From: CAZDGV01 sp964505195
Lineage (GTDB): Bacteria; Bacteroidota; Bacteroidia; Chitinophagales; Chitinophagaceae
Length of the DNA stretch: 64,000 nucleotides
Assembly (NCBI GenBank): GCA_964505195.1
Contig: CAZDGV010000002.1
Span: forward strand, 1-64,000
Direction of reading: 5' to 3'
In this document: in pieces, positions 32,543-41,116 of the stretch
How the letters are laid out: every line of letters starts with the position of its first letter
Position numbering within the stretch: position 1 is the stretch's first letter
Made by a program: the position numbers and the translations under genes
Notes under the pieces: generated by a model
Seen by the model: the letters and a program-made list of their open reading frames with translations, nothing else
Database searches by the model: none
What the model was told of the DNA's origin: nothing

Positions 32543-32971
32543 TTATTTTACAGATATCTGTTGTGCGAGGGTTGCTGTGTGTGCTTTTTTGGGAAGTTTT
32601 ATCGACAACACACCTTGCTCATATTTTGCTTCGATGTTAGATGCGTCAATGGATTCATCAACATGAAAGCTGCGCTTGAAGGCAACCAATTCAAATTCTT
32701 TGCGAATTACCTTTTCATCCGAGTCTTCATCTGCGCTTTGGTGGACAGCCTCAACAGTAAGTATTCCCTCTGCAATTTCGATTTTAAAATCTTCTTTCTT
32801 TCTGCCCGGTACAAGGAATTGCATGTTATAGGCATCCTTCGTTTCAGAAATATTCGTTGCCGGAACAGCATTGTTATGAGAGCTTTCTACAGATGGAAAA
32901 TCATTTAGCCATTGATTCCAAAGCTGATTAAAATTTGTAAATGGGCGGTTTTTGTAGCGAATGAGTGTCAT
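32543..32971 (-). CDS. Small heat-shock protein, Hsp20/alpha-crystallin family
   Basis: The 142-residue chaperone holds a short N-terminal arm (MTLIRYKNRP...LWNQWLNDF) and an alpha-crystallin domain (about residues 38-130: NMQFLVPGRKKEDFKIEIAEGILTVEA and FKRSFHVDESID). The signature GVLSIKLPK comes near the end and a short tail closes the protein. These ATP-independent chaperones hold unfolding proteins. The ATG at 32971 is used; the frame extends to a TTG at 33010 but without conserved residues. It is a single-gene unit with its own terminator. No clear heat-shock operator was seen. Confidence 0.93.
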   Translation of the reverse strand: MTLIRYKNRPFTNFNQLWNQWLNDFPSVESSHNNAVPATNISETKDAYNMQFLVPGRKKEDFKIEIAEGILTVEAVHQSADEDSDEKVIRKEFELVAFKRSFHVDESIDASNIEAKYEQGVLSIKLPKKAHTATLAQQISVK

Positions 32972-33127
32972 GGTATATGTTTTATTTGTTTTGATATTAT
33001 CAAGCAACAAGCCAACAATATTTAGAATGACAAGCTTTGTTTTTCAATCATACCAAAGCGCCAAAATGGCGTACAAACTTATCCAAAGCAGACAATATGG
33101 CATTCGTTTCAGGGAAACATTTTAATT

Positions 33128-33135
33128 TACTTTTG
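33128..33135 (+). promoter_or_regulatory. Promoter -7 box for the bacilliredoxin gene
   Basis: TACTTTTG is a perfect TAnnTTTG element 24 bases before the ATG at 33160; the -33 element is not clear. Confidence 0.45.
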
Positions 33136-33159
33136 TGTTTACTTAAAAAACATTGAAAT

Positions 33160-33576
33160 ATGTACCCAGTAGAGATTGTAACGCCTATGAAGGCAGAAAT
33201 GACGGATGGTGGTTTTATAGAGTTGCTGAACGCATCACAGGTTGATGAGGCGCTAAAGCAGGAGGGAACCAGTTTGGTATTTATCAATTCTGTATGTGGT
33301 TGTGCAGCAGGTTCTGCACGTCCGGGAGTATTGATGGCAATTGGTAATTCGCCCCGTCGGCCGGATAATCTTTATACCAGCTTTGCAGGTTTTGATGTAG
33401 AAGCGGTGAAAAGCATTCGCAATCATCTACTTCCTTACCCGCCTTCTTCACCTTGTATTGCGCTGTTTAAGAATGGCGCATTGGTGCATTTGATAGAACG
33501 ACATATGATTGAAGGAAAGCCCGCACAAATGATTGCTCAAAATTTAATTGGTGCATTTGAGGAACATTGCAATTAA
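33160..33576 (+). CDS. BrxA/BrxB-family bacilliredoxin
   Basis: The 138-residue protein matches the YphP/YqiW family: MYPVEIVTPMKAEMTDGGF at the start and FINSVCGCAAGSARPG around the active site, with the CGC motif (Cys46 and Cys48), then SPCIALFKNG and HLIERHMIEG. Bacilliredoxins strip bacillithiol from mixed disulfides on proteins. Their presence suggests the host makes bacillithiol, known in many Bacteroidota, but the synthesis genes are not in this window. It is a single-gene unit between its own -7 box and a strong terminator. Confidence 0.92.
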   Translation: MYPVEIVTPMKAEMTDGGFIELLNASQVDEALKQEGTSLVFINSVCGCAAGSARPGVLMAIGNSPRRPDNLYTSFAGFDVEAVKSIRNHLLPYPPSSPCIALFKNGALVHLIERHMIEGKPAQMIAQNLIGAFEEHCN

Positions 33577-33594
33577 GTTTACAAAGTATTCATC

Positions 33595-33625
33595 AAGCCC
33601 TGCATTTGCAGGGCTTTTATTTTTC
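33595..33625 (+). terminator. Terminator of the bacilliredoxin gene
   Basis: AAGCCCTGC (33595-33603), ATTT loop, GCAGGGCTT (33608-33616), then TTATTTTT. Confidence 0.85.
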
Positions 33626-33664
33626 ATGCATTTTTAAGTTACATTGCAATCTAAATAACAATGG

Positions 33665-34957
33665 ATGTATCCAAACCTGTATTATTTTTTTAGAGACATC
33701 TTGGGTGTAGAATGGCAATGGGCCCGCTTCATCAATTCATTTGGTGTTTTTGTGGCGCTTGCGTTTGTATCGGCTGCTTTTGTTCTTACCAAAGCTCTGC
33801 AGCGAAAAGAGAAGGCAGGGTTACTTGGTTTTAAAGAGGAGAACATCATTGTTGGAAAAGCAGCAACGACAGGGGAGTTGCTAACCAATGCATTGCTTGG
33901 GTTTTTAATGGGATATAAAATTATTGGTGCCTTTTTGCTTGCAGGCGAAGGCATAAATACACAGGAGTTTATTTTTTCATTGCAGGGAAGCTGGCCTGCG
34001 GGGATATTGCTTGCACTTCTTTTTGGTTGGTTGAAGTGGCATGAAAAAAACAAACAAAAAATGAACAAGCCTGAAACGCGCATTATTCGCGTTTGGGCGC
34101 ATGAAAGAGTAGGTGACATGACTATTCTTGCGGCCGTATTTGGTTTTGCCGGAGCGAAAGTGTTTCATAACCTTGAAAATTGGGACGAATTCAGTTCTGA
34201 TCCAATAGGTGCATTGCTTTCTTTCAGTGGATTAACCTTTTATGGCGGCCTCATTTGTGCTGCCATTGCAATCATCATTTATGCGCGGCGAAAAAACATT
34301 GGTATCCGACACCTTGCAGATGCAATGGGGCCAGCGCTCATCCTTGCTTATGCAATTGGCCGAATTGGTTGTCAGGTTGCAGGCGATGGCGATTGGGGTA
34401 TCCTCAACAGTGCTTATGTTGCCGACAAAGATGGTGTGGTTCGCCTGGCGAAAGAGGGAGAATTCAAGCAATCACTCACAGAAAATTTTGCTTATTACAG
34501 AACAGGAGAGTTTCGTGCTGTTAGCACGAACGATGTGCCGCATGCTGCTTTTAAAGGGTTTTCGTTTTTACCCGATTGGTTCTTTGCTTACACGTATCCC
34601 CACAATGTAAATAGCATGGGTGTGCAATTGGCAGATTGCAATGATCCGGAACATTGTCAGTATTTACCGCTCCCGGTTTTTCCAACGCCCCTATACGAAA
34701 CAATCATGGGCTTACTGATTTTTGGGCTATTAATGTTTTTGAGAAATCGTATTAAAGTTGCCGGTGCACTTTTTTCACTTTATCTCATGCTGAATGGAGT
34801 AGAACGCTTTCTCATTGAAAAGATTAGAGTAAATACCAAGTATGATTTTGGATCATTCCAACCTACGCAAGCAGAATTGATATCTTCTGCATTGGTCTTG
34901 CTGGGTATCGGCTTATGGATCGTATGCTATAGAATGCATCGCCGTAAAGTGATTTAA
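33665..34957 (+). CDS. lgt: Prolipoprotein diacylglyceryl transferase
   Basis: A 430-residue multi-pass inner-membrane enzyme that transfers diacylglycerol to the lipobox cysteine of prolipoproteins. The core motif is GRIGCQVAGDGDWG (near residue 232), followed later by FPTPLYE and by a C-terminal segment (NGVERFLIEKIRVN) that is conserved in Lgt. It is longer than E. coli Lgt (291) mainly because about 80-100 residues lie between the GRIG and PTPLYE motifs (about 245-335), probably on the periplasmic face. The window encodes several predicted lipoproteins that would be its substrates. The overlapping ATG at 33661 is out of frame. Confidence 0.93.
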   Translation: MYPNLYYFFRDILGVEWQWARFINSFGVFVALAFVSAAFVLTKALQRKEKAGLLGFKEENIIVGKAATTGELLTNALLGFLMGYKIIGAFLLAGEGINTQEFIFSLQGSWPAGILLALLFGWLKWHEKNKQKMNKPETRIIRVWAHERVGDMTILAAVFGFAGAKVFHNLENWDEFSSDPIGALLSFSGLTFYGGLICAAIAIIIYARRKNIGIRHLADAMGPALILAYAIGRIGCQVAGDGDWGILNSAYVADKDGVVRLAKEGEFKQSLTENFAYYRTGEFRAVSTNDVPHAAFKGFSFLPDWFFAYTYPHNVNSMGVQLADCNDPEHCQYLPLPVFPTPLYETIMGLLIFGLLMFLRNRIKVAGALFSLYLMLNGVERFLIEKIRVNTKYDFGSFQPTQAELISSALVLLGIGLWIVCYRMHRRKVI

Positions 34958-35021
34958 AAGGATTTGATTTTTAAGTTAAATTCTTACCATTCAATTTGTA
35001 AATTGCTTTAAAGTTGATTGT

Positions 35022-35513
35022 ATGCCTTCATTTGATATTGTTAGTAAAGTAGATGCACAGGCGCTTGATAATGCCGTGAATGTTACCAATAAGGAAGTAA
35101 CGAATCGTTATGACTTTAAAGGAGCGCATGTACTTATTGAGCTGGATAAAAAGAACTTTAGCATCAAACTGGAAACGGATGATGATATGAAAATGCGTCA
35201 GCTAGTTGATGTTTTGATTAATCGAGCAAACAAGCAGGGGATCGTTCCGCTTGCTTTTGATGTTTCGAAAGATGCTTACCAGAGCGGTAAGATTATGCGC
35301 AAAGAGATTTCCGTTCGAAACGGCTTGAAGCAGGAAGATGCCAAGAAAATTGTGAAATTAATTAAGGATTCCGGATTAAAAGTGCAGGCGCAGATCAACG
35401 ATGATATTGTAAGGGTAACCGGCAAAAAAATCGACGATTTGCAGGATGTGATCCAGTTATGCCGTCAGGCTGAGCTGAGTGTTCCGCTTCAGTTTGAGAA
35501 TATGCGCAGCTAA
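35022..35513 (+). CDS. YajQ family nucleotide-binding protein
   Basis: The 163-residue protein is a full YajQ: MPSFDIVSKVD at the start, NRYDFKGAHVLIELD, the central KIMRKEISVRNGLKQEDAKKIVK-type region and the terminal VRVTGKKIDDLQDVIQLCR. Family members have two ferredoxin-like folds, and some bind cyclic di-GMP as transcriptional co-regulators (shown in Xanthomonas); in Bacteroidota the role is not established. Cytoplasmic, no signal peptide. It lies 64 bases after lgt and may be read from the same message. Confidence 0.92.
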   Translation: MPSFDIVSKVDAQALDNAVNVTNKEVTNRYDFKGAHVLIELDKKNFSIKLETDDDMKMRQLVDVLINRANKQGIVPLAFDVSKDAYQSGKIMRKEISVRNGLKQEDAKKIVKLIKDSGLKVQAQINDDIVRVTGKKIDDLQDVIQLCRQAELSVPLQFENMRS

Positions 35514-35579
35514 ACCTAAGATTTCAGCACTTTTAGATGTATTTAGGGCGATTTGTCCCATAAATTGACTCGAAAAATA

Positions 35580-35611
35580 TTTGGTTCAAAATAATCGGAA
35601 CGCTACCTTTG
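35580..35611 (+). promoter_or_regulatory. Promoter of rpmE2
   Basis: TTTG (35580-35583), 20 bases, TACCTTTG (35604-35611): the same spacing and -7 box as the rpmI promoter. Transcription should start near 35618. Confidence 0.75.
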
Positions 35612-35626
35612 CACCTTTGCAAAAAT

Positions 35627-35649
35627 GGTTCATACGGCTGAACCGTATG
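35627..35649 (+). promoter_or_regulatory. Alternative hairpins in the rpmE2 leader
   Basis: GGTTCA/TGAACC (35627-35632 with 35639-35644) and CATACGG/CCGTATG (35631-35637 with 35643-35649) overlap, so only one can form at a time. They lie in the ~49-base leader of the L31 gene. The arrangement looks like a two-state RNA switch, possibly an L31 autoregulatory site; no function is shown. Confidence 0.5.
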
Positions 35650-35666
35650 GTCAAAACCCCCAGTAT

Positions 35667-35918
35667 ATGAAAAAAGGTACACATCCAGAAAACTACCGCT
35701 TTGTTGTGTTTAAAGACATGAGTAATGGTTTTTCATTTTTAACCCGCTCAACTGCCCCCTCCAAGGAAACTGTTAAGTGGGAAGATGGCATTGAATATCC
35801 GCTCATCAAGCTCGAAATTTCCAACACCTCTCATCCTTTTTATACAGGACAAAATATGTTGGTAGATACAGCAGGTCGTATTGATAAGTTCAAGAAGAAA
35901 TACGCCAAGAAGGCATAA
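35667..35918 (+). CDS. rpmE2: 50S ribosomal protein L31 type B
   Basis: The 83-residue protein begins MKKGTHPENYRFVVFKDMSNG and contains EISNTSHPFYTGQNMLVDTAGRIDKFKKKY, the L31 signature. It has no cysteine, so it is the zinc-free (type B or C-minus) form that replaces zinc-binding L31 when zinc is scarce and is the usual form in Bacteroidota. An in-frame ATG at 35625 would add 14 residues and sits inside the leader hairpins; the conserved N-terminus favours 35667. Confidence 0.95.
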   Translation: MKKGTHPENYRFVVFKDMSNGFSFLTRSTAPSKETVKWEDGIEYPLIKLEISNTSHPFYTGQNMLVDTAGRIDKFKKKYAKKA

Positions 35919-35943
35919 GCCTTTTAAAATCAAATATTTATAC

Positions 35944-35971
35944 AAAAGCCCTTCGCGAGAAGGGCTTTTTA
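35944..35971 (+). terminator. Terminator of rpmE2
   Basis: An 11-bp stem (35944-35954 with 35959-35969, core GCCCTTC/GAAGGGC) with a GCGA tetraloop, followed by T residues. The A-rich left flank could let it also stop transcription from the convergent ychF. Confidence 0.85.
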
Positions 35972-36031
35972 TTTTGGGGTATACTGGTAAAACTTCAAAC
36001 CATTGAAACTCGCAACCTTAAACCTTCTACC

Positions 36032-37132
36032 TTAAACGTTAAACCTAAAATGCATCACATCACCGTCTTTAACCGGATATTCCTTTCCTTCAATACGCAG
36101 TTTTCCGGCATCGCGACAAGCAGCCTCTGATTTGTATTGCATATAGTCTTCAAAGCCAATTACTTCTGCTTTGATGAAGCCTTTTTCAAAGTCGGTATGA
36201 ATTACACCAGCACATTGTGGTGCTTTCCAGCCATTATGGAATGTCCATGCCCTTACTTCCTGCACACCTGCGGTAAAATAGGTTTGAAGGTTCAAGAGGC
36301 GATAACTGCTGCGAATCAAGCGATCCAATGCCGGCTCTTTCATGCCATACTCCTGCATAAACATCGCCTTATCGGCTTGCTCCTCCATTTCAGAAATCTG
36401 TGCTTCAATGCTGTTATTCATTACAATCACCTCCGCATTTTCAGCTTTTACAGCATCCTGTAAGGTTTGCGAAAAGCGGTTACCGGTGTGCATGCTGTCT
36501 TCATCCACATTGGCTACATATAGTACCGGTTTGATGGTAAGGAAAAAGGCATCGTGCACTTGAGAAAGCTCCGAGCTACTTAAATCCAATTCACGAATAT
36601 TTCTACCTTGTTCCAGGTGCTCCTGGCATTTTTTTAAAACCTCCAGCTCGGCTTTGGCTTTTACATCTCCGGCACGGGCCTGCTTTTCAATGCGCTGTAT
36701 TCTCTTTTCAACGGTTTCAAGGTCTTTCAGTTGCAGCTCCGTATCAATGATGTTTTTATCGCTAACGGGATTGATTGCTCCTTCTTCACGCAACACATTC
36801 TCATCTTCGAAGCAGCGGATTACATGAATGATCGCATCCACTTCACGGATATTGGCCAAGAATTTGTTTCCCAGTCCTTCTCCTTTGCTGGCGCCTTTTA
36901 CCAACCCGGCAATATCCACAATTTCAATTTGAGTTGGAACAATCCGCTCGGGCTGCACCAATGCAGCCAATTTATCAAGTCGATCATCTGGCACATCCAC
37001 CAAGCCCACATTGGGTTCAATGGTACAAAAGCGGTAATTGCTGGCCTGTGCTTTAGCGCTATTACTAACCGCATTAAACAAGGTTGATTTTCCAACATTC
37101 GGTAATCCAACTATTCCGGCTTTTAAACCCAT
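36032..37132 (-). CDS. ychF: Redox-regulated ATPase YchF
   Basis: The 366-residue Obg-family protein has G1 GLPNVGKSTLF near the N-terminus and G3 in VDIAGLVKGASKGEGLGN. The G4 position reads YVANVDE, the N-x-x-E variant that gives YchF its preference for ATP over GTP. A coiled-coil insert (about residues 130-180) and a C-terminal TGS domain (about 280-366, LQTYFTAGVQEVRAWTF) complete the family layout. The ATG at 37132 is chosen because the frame upstream adds only a basic, unconserved stretch. Cytoplasmic; linked in E. coli to ribosomes and oxidative stress. Confidence 0.96.
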   Translation of the reverse strand: MGLKAGIVGLPNVGKSTLFNAVSNSAKAQASNYRFCTIEPNVGLVDVPDDRLDKLAALVQPERIVPTQIEIVDIAGLVKGASKGEGLGNKFLANIREVDAIIHVIRCFEDENVLREEGAINPVSDKNIIDTELQLKDLETVEKRIQRIEKQARAGDVKAKAELEVLKKCQEHLEQGRNIRELDLSSSELSQVHDAFFLTIKPVLYVANVDEDSMHTGNRFSQTLQDAVKAENAEVIVMNNSIEAQISEMEEQADKAMFMQEYGMKEPALDRLIRSSYRLLNLQTYFTAGVQEVRAWTFHNGWKAPQCAGVIHTDFEKGFIKAEVIGFEDYMQYKSEAACRDAGKLRIEGKEYPVKDGDVMHFRFNV

Positions 37133-37186
37133 GGCGAACGATTTTGCTTTCTTTTTAAATAATTTTTTTGTCTTTCGAAGGCGGCG

Positions 37187-37194
37187 CAAAGATA
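37187..37194 (-). promoter_or_regulatory. Promoter -7 box for ychF
   Basis: TATCTTTG on the minus strand, a perfect TAnnTTTG, 55 bases before the chosen ATG. No TTTG lies at the expected -33 position. Confidence 0.45.
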
Positions 37195-37282
37195 AGATTT
37201 GTCGCGTTGCCTATTGCCCTTTAAATTGCTTTTGGAACTTTGCTGAAAATCTGTAAACTTCATTGCATAATTATAGCTTTCT

Positions 37283-38566
37283 ATGGCGTTGAGCAGAATT
37301 TGGAGTGCTTTTATTTTGGTGGCCATTGCTGCTGCATTGGTAAAATTTATTTGGGTTCCCGGCTTTCAGGATATTTTTTACTGGATGGTGGTGGGTAGGG
37401 CCGATGATGCTGATAACCTCACCAAAGTGGATGGCATCATTGAAACATGTAAAACGGCTGTTACCATATGTTTGAACCTAATCGGCATTATGGCTTTGTT
37501 CATGGGCTTGATGAGTATTGCTGAAAAGGCAGGTGGCATACGTGTGTTGTCCCGCATTATCGGACCTTTTTTCTCGCGCATATTTCCGGAAGTTCCCAAA
37601 GGACATCCGGCATTTGGACATATGATGATGAATTTCAGCGCCAACCTGCTTAATCTGGATAATGCAGCAACACCTTTCGGACTCAAAGCAATGGAGAGCC
37701 TTCAGGAGCTGAACCCCGATAAAGAGCGTGCAAGTAATGCGCAGCTCATGTTTTTGTGTTTGCATGCATCCGGGCTTACCCTTATTCCCGTAACCATTAT
37801 TGCAGCCAGGGCTTCCATGAAAGCTCAAAACGCTACCGATATTTTTATCCCATGCATGGTCGCCACTTTTGCCGCTACCATGGCGGCGATGTTTATCGTT
37901 GCATGGAAACAAAGGATCAATCTTTTTCAGCCGGTAATACTTGCATGGGTGGCAGGTATTTCTGCGGTGATCGCCTCGTTGGTAATGTACCTGCTTTCTC
38001 TAAATACGGTGGGTGTACAAAGTTTTTCTAAACTGCTCAGTAATGGATTGATTCTGTTTATTTTTTTAGGTATTATCATAGGGGCACTCTATAAAAAAAT
38101 CAATGTATTCGATGCGTTTGTTGAGGGAGCAAAAGGAGGTTTTGAAACTGCGGTTCGTATCATTCCTTATTTGGTTGGCATGCTGGTTGCCATCAGCATG
38201 CTCCGCACCAGCGGCACCTTTGAGTTTATTATCGAAGGCATGAAAACATTATTTGTATGGACGGGCGCTGATACCCGCTTTGTAGATGGGCTACCCACTG
38301 CACTTATAAAGCCGCTCAGCGGAAGTGGTGCCAGAGGTATGATGTTTGATACCATGAAAACATTTGGAGTGGATTCATTTGCTGGTCGTCTTGCCTGTAT
38401 TCTTCAGGGATCCAGTGATACTACGTTTTATGTTATTGCTGTTTATTTTGGTGCCGTAGCAGTTAAAAATACCCGCTATGCAGTGGGGGCTATGCTGCTG
38501 GCTGATTTGGTAGGTATTATTACATCCATTCTATTGGCCTATCTGTTTTTTGGTCAGGTTGCTTAA
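37283..38566 (+). CDS. Fused SpmA-SpmB nucleoside-recognition (gate) membrane protein
   Basis: A 427-residue inner-membrane protein joining two halves that are separate genes, spmA and spmB, in Bacillus. Residues about 1-215 are SpmA-like (FGHMMMNFSANLLNLDNAATPFG) and about 225-427 SpmB-like (GAKGGFETAVRIIPYLVGML, LPTALIKPLSGSGARGMM, LQGSSDTTFYVIAVYFG). Each half carries a nucleoside-recognition/gate domain, a fold related to nucleoside transporters. In spore formers the pair aids spore-core dehydration; nothing else here suggests sporulation, so the role in this host is unknown and probably transport-related. It is convergent with the MG2/plug gene, 13 bases apart. Confidence 0.9.
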   Translation: MALSRIWSAFILVAIAAALVKFIWVPGFQDIFYWMVVGRADDADNLTKVDGIIETCKTAVTICLNLIGIMALFMGLMSIAEKAGGIRVLSRIIGPFFSRIFPEVPKGHPAFGHMMMNFSANLLNLDNAATPFGLKAMESLQELNPDKERASNAQLMFLCLHASGLTLIPVTIIAARASMKAQNATDIFIPCMVATFAATMAAMFIVAWKQRINLFQPVILAWVAGISAVIASLVMYLLSLNTVGVQSFSKLLSNGLILFIFLGIIIGALYKKINVFDAFVEGAKGGFETAVRIIPYLVGMLVAISMLRTSGTFEFIIEGMKTLFVWTGADTRFVDGLPTALIKPLSGSGARGMMFDTMKTFGVDSFAGRLACILQGSSDTTFYVIAVYFGAVAVKNTRYAVGAMLLADLVGIITSILLAYLFFGQVA

Positions 38567-38579
38567 AAGCATACAAAAG

Positions 38580-41024
38580 CTAATCCAATATTTTCTCAAG
38601 AAAATAAAGTTTGCCTTTTGCATCCACGCCCTGTATTACTATTTTAATTTTTGTAGCAAAATCGTTATTGTAAAATAGAATGTCAGCCGTGCCATCTTTT
38701 TTCCATTTCACTTGTGGATCCCAAAAAAGCGTGGTACGTCGATCCTCATTGCTTCGCTGCGATGCTATTGCATAATTGGGTTGCAAAAAAGGAATGGGTA
38801 AACTATAGCCCGTGAGCGATGCTTCATCAAATGAAAATCTTCCTGATCCGCTATTTTTCTTGGTATAAATAAGAATGCTTCCCTCTGCGCCACTGTACAT
38901 CGATCCACTGTTCATGAGTAGGTTGGCAGAGCGATTTACTTTTATCAATGCTACATCTGAAGGATTTACTGAGGAAATTTCAAAAAGATTGACGGGCACC
39001 TCATTTAAAAAGAATGCGATGGGAACTGGCGCCACACTGTTGGTGCCGTCATCACCGGCGATACGGTCGTTGGTTAATGTATAACGGTTAAATGAAACCA
39101 TCGGCTCATTGGCCGTTGCACTGGAAACATAAAGTCCGGGTACAAGTTCCATCAAGGCCTGCCAGATGGTTGCGTACGAAAAATTACTGTCGAGTTCAAA
39201 TGTATAATCACTCAAACGATAAAGATCTGTAGTATAAGCTTCGTTTAAAGAATCAATACGGGGTTTTCGTTTTCCCGTAATCACGATTTCGTCTAGTGAT
39301 TTTCCAATTCCGGAAACGGCATACTGTTTTAAAAATGATTCGGTAGCGTTATTCGATTCTATACTTTCCTCTAATATTGGTAGATATTTAGGTGCCGGTA
39401 AATACTGAAGCGTGTCAATATAGCCAGGTAAGAGTTGTAAATCGAGCTTTCGTTTTTTCTTATCGATAGCTGCCCCCTGGGCATAGATGATTGCTCGTTT
39501 TCGAAAGCCAAGATCATTCACGGCAAATGCACCACGTTGATCTGGAGTAACAGTTGATAGAATGGTGGTGGAGTCGATTCCTTTGGTAATAATATCTACG
39601 CGACCCAGTTCGGAAATATTTTTCTCTTTTTTTACAAAACCCCTTACCGATATACCTGTTTCGTAAAAGTAATTCAGGTTTGAAAGTTTGTACTTTTTGA
39701 TATCATTCCAATTGAATCTTTCGGCATCCAGTGTCATCGTCAATGCATCTGAATACGCATACCAAGCGGAATCGGATAAACTGTTTATATTATAATGGAT
39801 TACAATGGGAGCTTTGTTATTTGATATAAACTTCGTGTAGTTGATAATATTCGGATGATGGAGATAGTCCGGCTCGGGTAGATCGGCTGGTATAATCGAT
39901 ACTGAAACATTTGGAGTGTCAGTACCGATGAACTTAAGTTGCAGATGGTTGGTATCTTTAGGTTTAGCGCTTAGCGAAATTTTATCGAAAAACAATCTCT
40001 TTTCAGAAGGGAGTTGTACTTGAATCCATCGCTGTGCAATCATCTGATGCTCTTGATTCAAAAGAACCACCTGCAGTAAATCTTCGCTTAGTCCTTTTTT
40101 GGGAAGAAGGGTTGCATTTTGTCCTTCCTCTAATTCAAAAACACTTTGGAATACCAGTTTGCCTTCTTGCAAAGCAATTATGCTGACTTTTTTGTTTTCC
40201 TGGATAAATTCATCTGTTGCGTTTGCCTGAATAAAAATACGCGTAGGTGAAAAATTAGCAACTTGTAAGGAGACTGAATTTTGCTTGGCTGGCGGCAAAT
40301 TAAAAGATGCAGTACTACCGTTTTTAGATATTTCAATAGAATATTGTTTCCCGGCATTGGGGGTAAATGTCGCAATGCCTAATCCGTTTTCAAAAACCTG
40401 TAATTCCGCAGGCATTGGCGATTTATCTTCAACCATTCGAACTGTATCCATCTTCTGCGGTAATCCAAACCTGTCTGTAATACGAAATGCAACCCGATTT
40501 ACCACACCCTGAGCTATTGTGCCGGATTCAGGAAAAAAAGAAATATTCAGATTGCTGCTTTGGGGCTGATATGATTTGTGCTGTGCCGCATGACCCTGAA
40601 TAAACAGGTATTGCTCACCAATACTGTGAGGCTCATTCAGCATCCAAAGCGAATAAGATCTTAACCGATAAACACCTGTTTTCAATGTGTCAGGAAGCGT
40701 GATAAGCCCTTGTGCAATACCGCTCTGTGCTTGCCACATATCTTTTGCAATTAAATTGCCTTTGCTGTCGCTTAAATCGGTATAAACCACTTTGCTAAAG
40801 GAAGATGGTTTATCGTTTGATAGAAGGTAGGCCGCAAACCAAATTTTTTCACCGGGCTGATAAAACTTCTTATCGGTATGCACAAAGCATTTTTCCAACG
40901 GATTCAATTCATGCATCTGCCTCAGATTATTGAGCAAACGAGGAAGCAGTGTGTCTGTTTTTTGTGCAGCACCATGTATTGAAATAAAAACAATGAAAAA
41001 GAGGAAATAAATCCGTTTTTGCAT
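38580..41024 (-). CDS. MG2-domain protein with TonB plug-like domain, no barrel
   Basis: An 814-residue exported protein with a signal peptide (ending SIHGAAQ). Residues about 40-140 (CFVHTDKKFYQPGEKIWFAAYL) match the alpha-2-macroglobulin MG2 pattern. Further beta-sandwich modules follow, then near residues 575-740 a segment like a TonB-receptor plug (LDEIVITGKRKPR...GLYVSS...IAFFLNEVPV...SDVALIKV...GAEGSILIYTKK). No beta-barrel follows, so it is probably periplasmic or surface-bound and not a receptor. Such proteins are common in Bacteroidota and have no known function. It lies downstream of the SusCD operon, but the DUF4397 terminator separates them. The frame upstream of 41024 is open but unconserved. 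Confidence 0.8.
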   Translation of the reverse strand: MQKRIYFLFFIVFISIHGAAQKTDTLLPRLLNNLRQMHELNPLEKCFVHTDKKFYQPGEKIWFAAYLLSNDKPSSFSKVVYTDLSDSKGNLIAKDMWQAQSGIAQGLITLPDTLKTGVYRLRSYSLWMLNEPHSIGEQYLFIQGHAAQHKSYQPQSSNLNISFFPESGTIAQGVVNRVAFRITDRFGLPQKMDTVRMVEDKSPMPAELQVFENGLGIATFTPNAGKQYSIEISKNGSTASFNLPPAKQNSVSLQVANFSPTRIFIQANATDEFIQENKKVSIIALQEGKLVFQSVFELEEGQNATLLPKKGLSEDLLQVVLLNQEHQMIAQRWIQVQLPSEKRLFFDKISLSAKPKDTNHLQLKFIGTDTPNVSVSIIPADLPEPDYLHHPNIINYTKFISNNKAPIVIHYNINSLSDSAWYAYSDALTMTLDAERFNWNDIKKYKLSNLNYFYETGISVRGFVKKEKNISELGRVDIITKGIDSTTILSTVTPDQRGAFAVNDLGFRKRAIIYAQGAAIDKKKRKLDLQLLPGYIDTLQYLPAPKYLPILEESIESNNATESFLKQYAVSGIGKSLDEIVITGKRKPRIDSLNEAYTTDLYRLSDYTFELDSNFSYATIWQALMELVPGLYVSSATANEPMVSFNRYTLTNDRIAGDDGTNSVAPVPIAFFLNEVPVNLFEISSVNPSDVALIKVNRSANLLMNSGSMYSGAEGSILIYTKKNSGSGRFSFDEASLTGYSLPIPFLQPNYAIASQRSNEDRRTTLFWDPQVKWKKDGTADILFYNNDFATKIKIVIQGVDAKGKLYFLEKILD

Positions 41025-41072
41025 AATGCAATTTACGTGTGTTTTCTTTTGGCTGTATAAATACAAATGCAT

Positions 41073-41103
41073 AAAAAACCCCGCTTTCAGCGGGGTTTTA
41101 AAA
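41073..41103 (-). terminator. Terminator of the susC-susD-DUF4397 operon
   Basis: An 11-bp stem (41075-41085 with 41089-41099, core CCCCGCT/AGCGGGG) with a 3-base loop; on the minus strand it ends in TTTTTT, 14 bases after the DUF4397 stop. Confidence 0.85.
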
Positions 41104-41116
41104 CATGCTAATTGAA

